Source: Oscarella lobularis (lineage: Eukaryota; Porifera; Homoscleromorpha; Homosclerophorida; Oscarellidae). From it: a stretch of DNA of 64,000 bases. The DNA lies in NCBI RefSeq assembly GCF_947507565.1, contig NC_089182.1, positions 1,612,001 through 1,676,000 of the forward strand. Reading direction: 5' to 3'. A model generated the notes under the pieces. It had not been told where the DNA came from, did not search any database, and saw only the letters and a list, made by a program, of their open reading frames with translations. The position numbers were made by a program, and so were the translations under genes. Shown here piece after piece: positions 12,101 to 22,221 of this stretch (positions within the stretch are counted from its first letter, which is position 1; every line of letters starts with the position of its first letter).

Positions 12101-12926
12101 CTGCAAAAAGAAGTAACCTTATTTTGAGAGATGCTGGCATTGAAGAAGAAACACTAGAGCCAAGCGACCCCGCTGTCAACTTTATTGAAGGTGACGAGAG
12201 AGTCGAATGTGAATTTCTGAAAAAAGAGAATTTCTAATTATACACTGCTGCTAAGCCACAAAAAAGTAACCTTAACGTGGGAGATGTTGGCAGTGAAGAA
12301 GTAGAGCCTAGCGCCCCCACGGTTGCTTCTATTGAAGTTGATGAGGGAGTGGGAGCGACTGCTTCAGTTACTGAACTGCTGCTTTGCCGTAGATACGTAC
12401 TTCACATAGCTTGAGCAGTACCGCTAATCCTGATCCGAGCTGTCTCCACTGAACTTCCAAATGCTTCACTGATTTCATTTGACAAGTGAAGTTTACAGTC
12501 TTATAGCAAGTACCCAAATTATCGCTGCAAACTGTCGTCGGAGTTGCCTGGGTACAACGTTTACCGGAGATTGATGAGCACGGTGAAGCAGAGCAGGAAA
12601 AGTGACCAAGACTATAGAAGTAGCCACTAACAGAAACTGTTTTCACAGTGGAGCAGCTCTTCAGAGAAACGCCTAGCTCAATAGTCGAAGAAGCGTCGGA
12701 AGTTGGCCCTTGATGACACGTTTGATCACTTTCATCAGTAACAGTCGTTTCGTTCACGTTAGCTTTCGTTCGCTTGTTCTTCGTCATTTGCATGAATGAC
12801 GTAGATGCAAGGTTCCCCGCTTCTGAAACAGTGTATAAAGAGAAGCTACGGCATACAGTACTTATACTCACCGGACTGAACCAAACAAACATAAAGAGCA
12901 AAAATAGGAAGGGTAAAGCCAAGCAT
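9137..12926 (-). CDS. Receptor-type protein tyrosine phosphatase with two PTP domains
   Basis: A type I membrane phosphatase removing phosphate from tyrosine. Reading down the minus strand: signal peptide MLGFTLPIFALYVCLVQSEA from 12926, made only when a 49-bp intron (12823-12871) is removed; a short cysteine-containing ectodomain (12370-12820); a Ser/Thr-rich stalk encoded by two similar short exons (about 12270-12360 and 12120-12205); a membrane helix (LLILIFVLII) near 11860-11900; then tandem phosphatase domains. D1 has DYINASYVD (~11210), the WPD loop SWPDQ (~10755) and HCSDGVGRTG split by an intron (~10660 to 10580). D2 has DYVNASYVD (~10030), GWPDDD (~9570) and HCSTGIGRSG (~9480 to 9405). 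The end KYYQSVWLVVV leads to TAA at 9137-9139. Both domains keep the CX5R loop and the WPD aspartate. Confidence 0.85.
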
Positions 12927-13289
12927 TTCAGATACAAAAGCCTATCTGGACGGCAAAACACTACACTAAGCAATAACTTAGCCCTAAATAAGGGCAAGAC
13001 GGCTAACTTGTGCAACGAGAGGAGGATCAAGATTGACGCACTTAAAGTTTCTGTAGTCTAGCCACGCCACTAGTTGACTACGTCGACCTAGTTCACTCTG
13101 AATGACTGCAAGCAAAGGCAAGGTAAAATAAAGGACGATTTCCTCACCCTCCGGATTCTAAGAACCACACGGCTATTCTTTATAATTTCCGAATCCCAAG
13201 GTCTGCATATGATAAAGCATCGCTTGCCCGAGAGAACTTTCTAAACTCCGGACCTACCTATAAACTTGATCCTCAAACGCCTTGAAGCG
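12927..13289. other. Intergenic, upstream of the phosphatase gene
   Basis: Presumed promoter and 5' UTR of the minus-strand phosphatase. Open frames here (12774-13061 plus; the minus frame continuing to 13030) run through the signal-peptide exon and its intron in other frames. No other feature seen. Confidence 0.4.
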
Positions 13290-13690
13290 CCTTGTAATCT
13301 GCCGGAGTCAACGTGACCGTAGAGATTTAGGACTCGGAAAAAGGAATTGCCGGAATAGGTCGACACCCCCTTCAAAACGATCAAAGTCGCCGTCTTGCCG
13401 TTGGAAGAGAGAGACGTTTAATCATCGACTTCGTCACTTTGAATTCTTCTCAGGGATTTCCGTCGCCAGTGCACGACATCAAAAAACTGAATTTCCCGAA
13501 CCTTGACGGACCAAGTACGGCGGTGAAATCGATTGCCTTTTCAACAACGCCGGCATCCAATACCCGTTCGCGCCGACCAAAAATACCCCTTCTTCAAATC
13601 GTCAAGGCGAGTCTCTCGCTGGTCTCGTAGGTCCGGCGAGTATGGTCGCCTATGCGAGCTCGAAACACGCCGTCGTCGGCATCGATGGAC
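13290..13690 (+). pseudogene. Short-chain dehydrogenase/reductase (SDR) remnant
   Basis: Decayed fragment of an NAD(P)-dependent oxidoreductase. Two hallmark SDR segments are readable in different frames: IDCLFNNAGIQYPF near 13525-13570 (the NNAG motif), and LVGPASMVAYASSKHAVVG near 13620-13680, which contains the catalytic YxxxK. The intervening ~50 bases and the N-terminal Rossmann glycine motif are missing or scrambled, and no single open frame spans it. The fragment ends where a 35-bp tandem repeat begins. Confidence 0.65.
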
Positions 13691-13806
13691 GATTGGCTTA
13701 GTTTTGTATATTTTGAACGAAGGACGATTGTCTTCGCTTTCTATATAGAGAACGAAGGACGATTGGCTTAATTTTCTATATAGAGAACGATGGACGATTG
13801 GCAAAA
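13683..13806. repeat. 35-bp minisatellite, about 3.5 copies
   Basis: Units start gaaggacgattggcttaatt and continue to tctatatagagaac; copies begin near 13683, 13718, 13753 and 13788. Unit one is the most diverged and grows directly out of the end of the SDR remnant (last codons ...gatggacgattggc), so the repeat appears to have expanded from pseudogene sequence. Confidence 0.8.
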
Positions 13807-13836
13807 TCAGCCGCAAAAGATTTCGCTCCAAGTCTT

Positions 13837-15090
13837 TTAGCTCTCCTTCCCATTCGCAGTCCTGGTCTTTGTTTGAGCAGAGCGACGAGGAGCGCGCTTA
13901 GCGACGACGCCTCTTTCACCACTATCGACGGAGGTAGATTCACCCAACTCTGTAGTCTTACCGCGACGAGGGCTTGTCGGTTGGTTTGGCGGCGTAAAGT
14001 GTATGCCAGAGAATTTGACGACCTGATCGAGCCCGCCCACTTCGTTCGTCAATAGAGGCAACTTCGTCACATGAAGATCTTCGTACAAGTCTTTCATTTT
14101 TATGTAAAGATCAAGAGGCAGTCAAGTGTTTTGGGGATCTTTACCAAGTACTTCGCTTGAACTCGATCGTCTTCGCGCCTCGCAGACGTCGCAATTGGGA
14201 GAGCTCGCTGAAAGAGTCTGTGAGCATGTCCTGCCTACGATTTGCCTTCAAGGGAAATATGATGTTGTGCGTGTCGATTTTGTACTTGGCTAGTTGACAG
14301 GGAAAAGAGTTCGGCTATGCAAACGCATACAAAAGTCGTCTGGCTCTAAAGAAACAGAAGAAGTCACATCACACGTCAATGACTCATTGAGGTATACTGT
14401 ATAGTATATTTATTTCGTCGCTGAATTGTTCGTTGATTTGCTTGATGACGGCAAGCAGCTCGTCAAACTTCTTCGTTAATGAGTCGCTAAACATTTCGCC
14501 CAAGAAACTACCGAGCTATATGCACACGTGCATAAATTAATTACCGTAGATTAACTGAAAAGTTTGCACCTGTCCAAAAACGCTGCTGATGTTCGATTTC
14601 AAATTCATCATTTTATCGGCGTCTTTTCAATGATCGAAGGAAAGGAGAGAAGTCGAAGGTGCGTGCGATAGGGGCGGTGTCAAAAATGACGACAAAGAAA
14701 TCCATACTTTGAACTAGCCTACAGCAAAATTGCCCACGACGCGGCAGAGACACCTCTCGCTCGCGCACTTACGGTAATACCGCATGACTTCAGCAAAGCT
14801 CATAGCCTCGTCAATCCTACTGTCTAGTAGGACTCGGAAAAGTGCCTATGACTTCGTGATGATAAGCCTCTTTTCCGTGAAAGGAAGAGATGGAGACTCT
14901 AACGGTCAAAGAGCGCGAGAACTTCTGCTGAAACGCGTCTGAGACGTTGTGAGCCGGAAAGATTCGTACTGTACAGTATGTCTCACGTGCACAATGTCTT
15001 GCCTACGCCTCCTTCCCGCCAACAAAATTGAGCGAGCTCTGCTCTATTACGTTTCGCAGAGAACCTTCTACAAAACTTCGTAGCTTCGTT
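13837..15090 (-). pseudogene. GET3/ASNA1 (tail-anchored protein targeting ATPase) pseudogene
   Basis: GET3 is the cytosolic ATPase that delivers tail-anchored proteins to the ER. Landmarks appear in the right order on the minus strand but in shifting frames: LRNVIEQSSL (~15065), a P-loop ggcgggaaggaggcgtaggc (~15010-15030) with one base lost, PAHNVSDAFQQKF (~14940), IDEAMSFAEVMR (~14800), VVIFDTAP (~14690), RLLSFPSIIEK (~14650), KSNISSVFGQ|LGSFLGEMF (~14590/14515, separated by an intron-like gap), VIKQINEQFSD (~14430), IDTHNII (~14275), CDVCEARRR (zinc CxxC, ~14190) and KDLYEDLHVTKLPLL (~14090). At least five frameshifts and a deletion after the P-loop rule out a working product. The retained intron-like gap argues for a duplicated gene rather than a processed copy. 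Confidence 0.85.
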
Positions 15091-15140
15091 CGCCGTCTAG
15101 CGCGCTTTAGCTCGTGCGACTGTAGCTGCTGCGGCAGAGA

Positions 15141-15164
15141 TTTAATTTAATTTAATTTAATTTA
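15141..15164. repeat. (TTTAA)n microsatellite in a GCTGCTG-rich stretch
   Basis: Nearly five perfect tttaa units. Flanked by imperfect gctgctgc/ggcggctgc runs on either side to about 15240. No gene evidence in 15,091-15,576. Confidence 0.85.
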
Positions 15165-15576
15165 TTCTCTGGCTGCGGCTGGCGGCTGCTGCTTCTGCCG
15201 GCCCGCTGCTGCCAGGGAGTACTCTTTTATATCCCCTGCTGCTGCCATGACGAGGGCAGGGATTTATCTCCCGGCTAGGGACCGAGACATGTGATTCCAC
15301 GCTTCTCGTCTTCATTTCAAGACGGCGCCGGCGAGGATAGTCACTGATTTGAGATCGTAGTAGATAGAGAGAAGGAGAAATGCGCCGAAAACGACGCTAA
15401 CAGACGTCAGTGTCGCCAAAAAAAGGCGAGAAAGAACACTAAACACATACGGCGTCGACGCGGCTGTTCCTTCAGGTTCCTTAATTAATTTGTCTTCGGC
15501 ACAAAGCAGAACCCGGACAAGAGAACACGTGCGAGAGCCAAGAAATTAAAATTCTATCAAGTTCACTGGATCTCGA

Positions 15577-18500
15577 TCAAACTGTGGTCTCTTCTAAAAT
15601 CTGCCCCGCTACAGCGTATCTTACTTCCGGTTCCTTTAGTTTTTCAGACTGGCAACTTGACTCCTGAAATTGACGCCGGATCGCCCTGTTTTGCTGCACT
15701 TTTGCCAGTGCGGTTTTTGCGGCTTCTTTAAACGTCATCGGATTAAATCGCCTCAAATCCGGCTGCTCCTCTTTCAATTCCACGAGAGCTGATACTAGTG
15801 TCTCAACATTGGAGCGAATGTCATTAATTCTACATTAGAGTAATGCTAACGATTTGCGCGTATAAAAAAGCGAAAGAATTGCCTTCGATCTTGATATGTT
15901 AGCCGATCATTCAAAGTCTCCAAAACCGGTACAAGTTTTCGCCATTCGTCGTCCGGTGTTGTCGACTCGTTCTTTTTATTGGTACTAATGTTCACCATCA
16001 TCCTCTGACGAAGCTATGCACAGAAAAAACCGTTTGTTATACTGTATGAACACCTAACAAAGGACGTACAAACGTGGTCCATCCTTGGGACTCTTTCAAA
16101 CTACGTTTCTCGGAATCTACCCAAAACTTGCGAAGTAGCCAATTTGGAAGCATGTCCTCCAAGTCCATGTGCACGTTTGCTTGCAGAATGTATCCTTCGA
16201 GCGATGCCCTTTTCCGTACTAATTCAACATCGCCAACAGCGAGCGCTATCTAAACAAGAAAAAATCGTTTCCTTTTTCGTTTCTATCGTTTTACGTGTAC
16301 GAACTAAGAGATTCATGACGAGAACTCCCATTAGAACCAAGAAGAAAATGTATAACACGTCAAGCCATTCATTAGGAACAGCAGTGTCGTCATCGGGAAG
16401 GAAAAGATCGTTGAAGTCCACTTCACCAAACGACATGGTATACACTCTCAAAACAGTCAGTCTTAGACTTTCAAAAGCGAAGAACGCCTGTAAAAAAACA
16501 AAAATCAAATACTACCGTACGTACGGTTTTTTTGCAATCTGACATTTTGAGACGGAGCAAGAAGAGTGTAGAAAGCAAACGAAAATGCCAAAATCAGTAG
16601 TACCAAGACGAAAGATACCTACAAATACAAACGATCACAGAAACAGTTTTTAAATAGAATAAATCCAAACCTGCAAAAGCCTTCTAGCCATTGTCTGTAC
16701 CATAACCATAGGTATTCCTATGTATGGAAGCCTAAAGACAATTAGTATGCATTTAGACAACGACAAAAACTACGAGATTTGCCTCCTAAGAAACATTGCC
16801 ACGTTGAACCACGACCAGAAAACGGCAATTGTTCCAATCACCCATTCGTGATTGTCTCCTGCACTTTTTAGCGGTACAACAAAAACGATTCCTAGAATGA
16901 CTGGAGGCAGCGTCATGACTGCTGCAAGTCCAAATCTTGTTCGGTGCCGTTGAATGTGATATCGAATCTGGAGATGATGCGATAGCACGATGCATAGCAG
17001 CTGTCGCGCAAATTGCGCTTCCACTTACAGGAAATCGCACGGCATTTGTTAATCCGATTAGAAGAAACAGAGAAGAAAAAGTCAGCAAGAGATACTGCAC
17101 AGCACGAAAGGACGCAGCAGACGTCTATCGAAGTTCAAATATTTTCAAAAGGAGTTCAAAGAATGCAAACTAACCTCAGAAGTCAATGATTCATTCGATT
17201 GATTACCGCTGGGCCGATTCGACGGATGAACTAAGACAATGTAGGCGCTCAGCAAAGCGGTGTGTGCCATCAGTGCCATAAGAAAAAAGGAGTAGAGAAA
17301 CCAACCAAAACTTAGCCTAGAAAAAAACACAGATACCTTCACAACAACAATGCCCGTACCATTTGACGTTGAGAAGAGCACAGCAAACCGGATGAGCCAA
17401 GCACTTTGTCACCCTCAGCGATTGCATTGTCTGCGTTCAGAAGACGTAGACATACGTATTTTAGAGAGAGCCAGATGACCAACCCAAAAGGCATCCAAGC
17501 TGGCCCTCTCGTCCTTACTGTATCCTTGTAGGAAACGATAATCAAATGTTTCCTAACAAAGAAACCAACTCCTTTGAGACGTTCACAAATGATCTATCTG
17601 ATAAGACTGACCGTTTCGCCATCCACTCGGTGACAACGATCCAGAAATTTCAACGCTACGTCAGGCATTTTCTCCACCATCCTCTGAATCTGCGACTTCG
17701 TTTCCTCTACCAGTCTCACGTTTCGGTTCGTTGCGTTGAGGAGTACGGCATGTTTGACTCGCTCACGCAGAACAGACTCCCAGCGCAAGTGCTCAGCAAA
17801 CGCGATCGCCGCTCGCGTTGCACCGACGTGCACGGCGGCGTCGAGCGGATTCAGATTGACGTGGTTCATCAGGATGCGCGCATCGGCGTCAAGCAAGAGC
17901 CGTATAACATCCGGTTGATCACGCAGAGCCGCACAGTGAAGAGCCGTATTCTAGAAAAAAAGTTAGCCTAATCCATTTCCGCAACTAAATCTATCTAAAA
18001 GTTTTTGGTTACACCGCACGAGATGGTGTGCGCAATTAGTATAAACTGACCCCAGACTTGTCCATGTCGTCGCAGCAACTTTCATCCGCCTCCAGTATCA
18101 ATCGACAGCACTCTGTGCTTCCCATACCGGCAGCGTAGTGCAGTGGGGTCTTCTCTCGAGCATCCCTGCCGGCAAGAATCATAAAGAACCCTCACCGTGA
18201 CTAAGCATCTTTCGTACCTGAGTACACAGGCTCCCTTTCCGACAAGAGCAAGAACGAGTCGAGATTTTCCTTTTGCCGCGGCTCGGTGAAGAGGCGTCTT
18301 GCCTTTGTAGTCCGCTGCGTTTATGCTCCTTTGATTGCGACTGCAAGCGATGAGGTAGTCTGCGGAGTGAAGCCAGCCGTTTCTAAAGAGAATCAACTGA
18401 TAAATAGCACAGATTCTTAAATACGCACTCGGCTGCCATATGCAGCGGTATCCTTTTCTTTGCATTTTGCGCGTTTGGATGAGCGCCGCGGTTAAGAAGC

Positions 18501-20412
18501 TGTACAACGTTCTGAAGGAAATAGATTTAAAATTTATATTTTCTGTTATATGGCTCACTCTGAAATATCCTCCAGCCGCTGCGTAGTGGAGAGCAGTGTC
18601 GTGATCAATCGCATCCTTTTTGTTCAAAAAATCACGGGAAATATCCTTTCCCTTGTAAGACAACTGAACGTTCCATCAATTGCCTGTAGAATCCTTGCCT
18701 ACTTCAAGTACGGCTTCCATAGTTTCGATGTGTCCGACCGACTGATGAATGACGGTGCAGCCCATTTCGTTGACGACAGTCAAGTCGGCGCCGGACTTGA
18801 TGAAAAGACGTACCGTTTTCGTGCTGCCGTGATGAGCAGCGAGTAGAACAGGCGTATTGCCCTGATTGTCTGTCGCATCGATGCTTGCACCCTGACCAAA
18901 TACATTATATTTCCGTTTTCTTTGATTTCATGCGTACATGCCTCTGAGAGTAAAATTTCCACGACTTCAGGCCAATCGGCTTGTGATGCTCTAAAAAAGA
19001 AATACGTATGAGTTTTACAGGGATATTTCCACGGCACCTACCCGTGGAGTGGCGTGCGACCTTCTCGATTTTTCATGTGAATAACGTCAGAATTCTTGCT
19101 AACAAAGTAGCGAACGATGTAAGCGAAGCCGAGCTGTGCAGCCAAGTGTAGCGGAGTATCACCATCGGACTAGAAATGCTCTTAGAAGAAATTCGCTTCA
19201 ATTGAACAAGGTTCTAAGACCGTTTGGTGCTTCAGATTAACGCCCTCTTCCAGACACATACGCACAACCTGGTCAAAAATAATTCAGAGCTTAGCCTATC
19301 TTCACACCATAACACAGCATAAAAATTATTAACACTTTGATGCCACAACACAAAAGAGATTTCTTACAGGAAGGTGGCCGCCTTTTACTGCTAGATGCAA
19401 AAGCGACGACTGCGTCAGATCGGCCGAGTGCAGGATGTCGTTCCACATAGCGTCAATCCTGCTTTTGCGAGCTAAGCATCGTCCTCGTTTCGTCAAAACT
19501 GCTATATAGCCCCTCCCCATCCCGTTTGTCTCACCGTGTCGAAACAAGATGTTGAGTACGCCTGGAGATCCTTTCAACGCCGCGATGCTGAAAGCCGTGA
19601 AGAGATTCTGATCACGACAGACGAGGAGAATTTCGTCAGACGAATAGGTCGCTGAAGTCATTAGCTTCGGGCAAAGGGCTTGTTTCACGCGTTCCTCAGC
19701 TTCGACGGAAGAGCAGGCATCTAAAATCTCACGCTGTCGTTCCTCGCCCTCTAAATCGTCGAGATCCGAAAGCATGCGAGCCGCCTGAGACGCTCTTCCC
19801 TTGTCCGTGTCATAGTGGAGAAGTAGAGCGGCGATATCGGCGGAGTCGGTTTCGGCAGCGACGTGAAGTGCCGTTTGGCCTTTAGGTGAGCGAGCCGTCG
19901 TGTCGGGCTCCTCTTCGAGAACGTGCTTCGAGGAGACGCTCCTAGGTTATTTCGTATGCGCTGCCTATTTGCGGTTCCCTACCTGGACGATTGTCGCGTT
20001 TCCCGATCGAACGGCCATGTGAAGAAGTGGCTCGCGTTCGCTCGGGTAGGCGTTGACGAACGTCGCGACGATTCGCGTTAGTAGCTCGGTCTCGTAGTCT
20101 GACAGTTGCCGAGCGCGTCCCGCCGATTCTACGCATCAGAACAGTAGGCACGAAAACCGTCGTCTAGCGTTAGCGCACCACGCCATCGATCCAAAATGCG
20201 ATTGACGACGATTATCTCCCTCACTTTCGTCTCGAACAGCCGCGTTCGCTAAAAGGCGAAGCGTCTACGCGAGCGATCCTTACGTAGCTGCCGGTTACTT
20301 TGTCTTTTTTTGTCTTCTTGAGCGAGGCTGGGGCAAAGAAGTGACCGCGAGGCAACGATTTGGTCTTGTCGTTTTCATTTGCCTCGTAGAAGCTATCCTG
20401 TCCTGCGTCCAT
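15577..20412 (-). CDS. TRPA-like ankyrin-repeat cation channel
   Basis: Predicted plasma-membrane cation channel of the TRPA branch. It begins at Met 20412 (MDAGQDSFYEANENDK). Next comes a long run of ankyrin repeats, e.g. GQTALHVAAETDSADIAALLL (~19880), SSLLHLAVKGGHLP (~19400), DTALHYAAAGG (~18600), KGKTPLHRAAAKGKSRL (~18300) and NTALHCAALRDQPDVIRLLL (~17920). A linker (about 17600-17800) precedes six membrane segments between 17400 and 16230. The pore and last helix are in FGEVDFNDLFLPDDDT and WLDVLYIFFLVLMGVLVMNLL (~16420-16310). Across a short intron this continues into ALAVGDVELVRKRASLEGY (~16215), the conserved TRPA post-S6 segment. The C terminus ends ...ILEETTV, TGA at 15577-15579. 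Over ten short introns. TRPA rather than TRPN/TRPC is chosen for the post-S6 match. Confidence 0.85.
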
Positions 20413-20707
20413 CTTAGGAAATGAGGTGAGGATCGCGAGGCTGCGTACTAGACTACTGGTTGTAGGTTTGTAGACGCCTTGAAGACGTGGGGGTGTGGTT
20501 TATTTGCTAAGTGCACACGTAGGAGTACATGTATCTACAACAGACCCTGAGATCTACTGTACCGTTACAGGCGTACAGCCGTACATTCTATTTAACACGT
20601 GAAGCGCGATGTATTATTTTTTAATCTTTCGGGAAAATGTGTACAATCCATGCAACCATCTGACTTCAGCCCGTACCTACGTCTGTAGGTACATACCTAC
20701 AGAGCCG

Positions 20708-21009
20708 TTACCACGTCGATCTGGTCATACCCGGTAGTTCTGCAGCATCGGCCAATTTTCTGAATTCCATCCGACTCAGACGGAATTGACTCAGGATTCC
20801 GCGCGGTCGTCCGGTGAGCATGCAGCGATTACGTACGCGTGTTATGCTGCTGTCGCGTGGAAGCGTTTCGGCGAGCTCCGTCGACGCCTTTTGCCGCACC
20901 TCGTCCGGCAGCACGTCACATCGAGTTATAGATCGAAGTCGGAGTCGTTTCGAGGCGTATTTCTCGTTGATAAGTCGACGACGCGCGTCGCGCATTGCCC
21001 ATCGGCTAG
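20708..21009 (-). CDS. MRPS14: Mitochondrial small ribosomal subunit protein uS14m (last exon)
   Basis: A component of the mitochondrial 28S ribosomal subunit. The exon reads SRWAMRDARRR...INEKYASKRLRL, then LPRDSSITRVRNRCMLTGRPRG, and closes with FRKLADAAELPGMTRSTW before TAA at 20708-20710. The R-N-R-C...T-x-RPRG core and the terminal TW match MRPS14 throughout. The acceptor (ctcag) sits at 21010-21014. The upstream exon with start codon and targeting signal was not resolved; the open frame running to 21211 probably reads through an intron and starts with GTG. The 5' end is therefore incomplete. Confidence 0.85.
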
Positions 21010-21555
21010 CTGAGCGAACCCACGTCAAAGAACTTACCCACCCTAAGCAAAAAATAAGTTTCGAATTGTTAGCATGCACAATATACGCCGTATTACATCG
21101 AAAAAGAGTCCTACTTTCCAGCATCAGGTAGAAGGCGCGCGCGCTAGGCCCTGACACACCGACTTGTTCGTTTCTTTTTCTTCCGTTTTGGCTCGGCGAG
21201 AAAACAATCACTGCATGTTGGAAACGTATCCAAAACAGTTCTCGAAGCCAATTCGTTGTGAGGGAAAGACGCTTAGTTTTTGATGTTCTGGCGATATGTT
21301 TTACTGCTAAGAGATCAACTACTTCTCAAGACGCGGAAATTGCGATGGAAATCAGCCGTCCTCCCATCCAGGAAACGATTCCAGTATCCGCTTGCGTGCT
21401 CACAATCTACTAGTCGCATCTTAATTCTTCGAAATGGTCGCGCGAGCTACACGCGTGTTCGGATCCGTTCGGATATAGATTCAACAGATAGACCAAAGGA
21501 GCCCAGTCACTCGCTAGTTGCCCTAGCGTAGACATTTGAGCAGATACTTGTTGCC
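21010..21555. other. Shared upstream region of MRPS14 and alpha-2-macroglobulin
   Basis: Holds the unresolved first exon of MRPS14 (minus) and the promoter of the macroglobulin gene (plus). An 83-codon plus frame at 21280-21531 is unrecognised and not called. Confidence 0.4.
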
Positions 21556-22163
21556 ATGACAAGGCTTCTCCTAACGACGTCACTTCTCGTTGCTTTCAGT
21601 GCATCTCAATTTACCCGTCCTCACAGACCGACTCTTCCGCCGTGAGTGAATAGAAATGAAGCGTTCTTGAACAAAGGTTTTCCCCAAAGGCGTGAGTCCG
21701 TTCCTACCGGTATGTCGTATCGATATCGCATCGTTGTTCAACGCGACGTCTTTCCCGGGGAGACGTTCGCCGTGACGATTTACGTGGAGAAAGGATCTCA
21801 GCAGATGACAACAGACGAAGAAGGAAATCAATTCAATCCGTTTCCAATTGACGTCACTCTTGACGTCAAAGACGGGCGATCTGATCGAAATCTAATTAGT
21901 ACGGTGAATCGCCAATTGACCAGACGCCAGTCCACAACCATATTCGTGAAGGTAGAAGCGAATTTAGACTATGACGTCGCACTTATTGTTTCTCTAAGCT
22001 TCCGGAGTCGACTCCCCCGGGAACGCATGGAGTTAGCGTCAGAATGACGTCAATGCAAGGGACAATGAGCAATTTCATGGAGAAGTTCCGCGTTCGACCT
22101 ATGAACAGAATAATTATGATCCAGACGGATAAACCCATTTATAAACCGGGGCAGACTAGTGAG

Positions 22164-22221
<58 letters not shown>

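Noticed and set aside
12368-13030. Minus frame from 13030 as the start of the phosphatase
   Set aside because: Splicing out the 49-bp intron at 12823-12871 yields a clean signal peptide in another frame from 12926; the longer frame reads the intron as protein.
13683-13806. Possible CRISPR-like repeat array
   Set aside because: Units are contiguous without spacers, in a eukaryotic genome; it is a minisatellite.
20708-21211. Single-exon MRPS14 reading frame extending to 21211
   Set aside because: It would start with GTG and reads through an apparent intron; the conserved part starts after an acceptor at about 21010.
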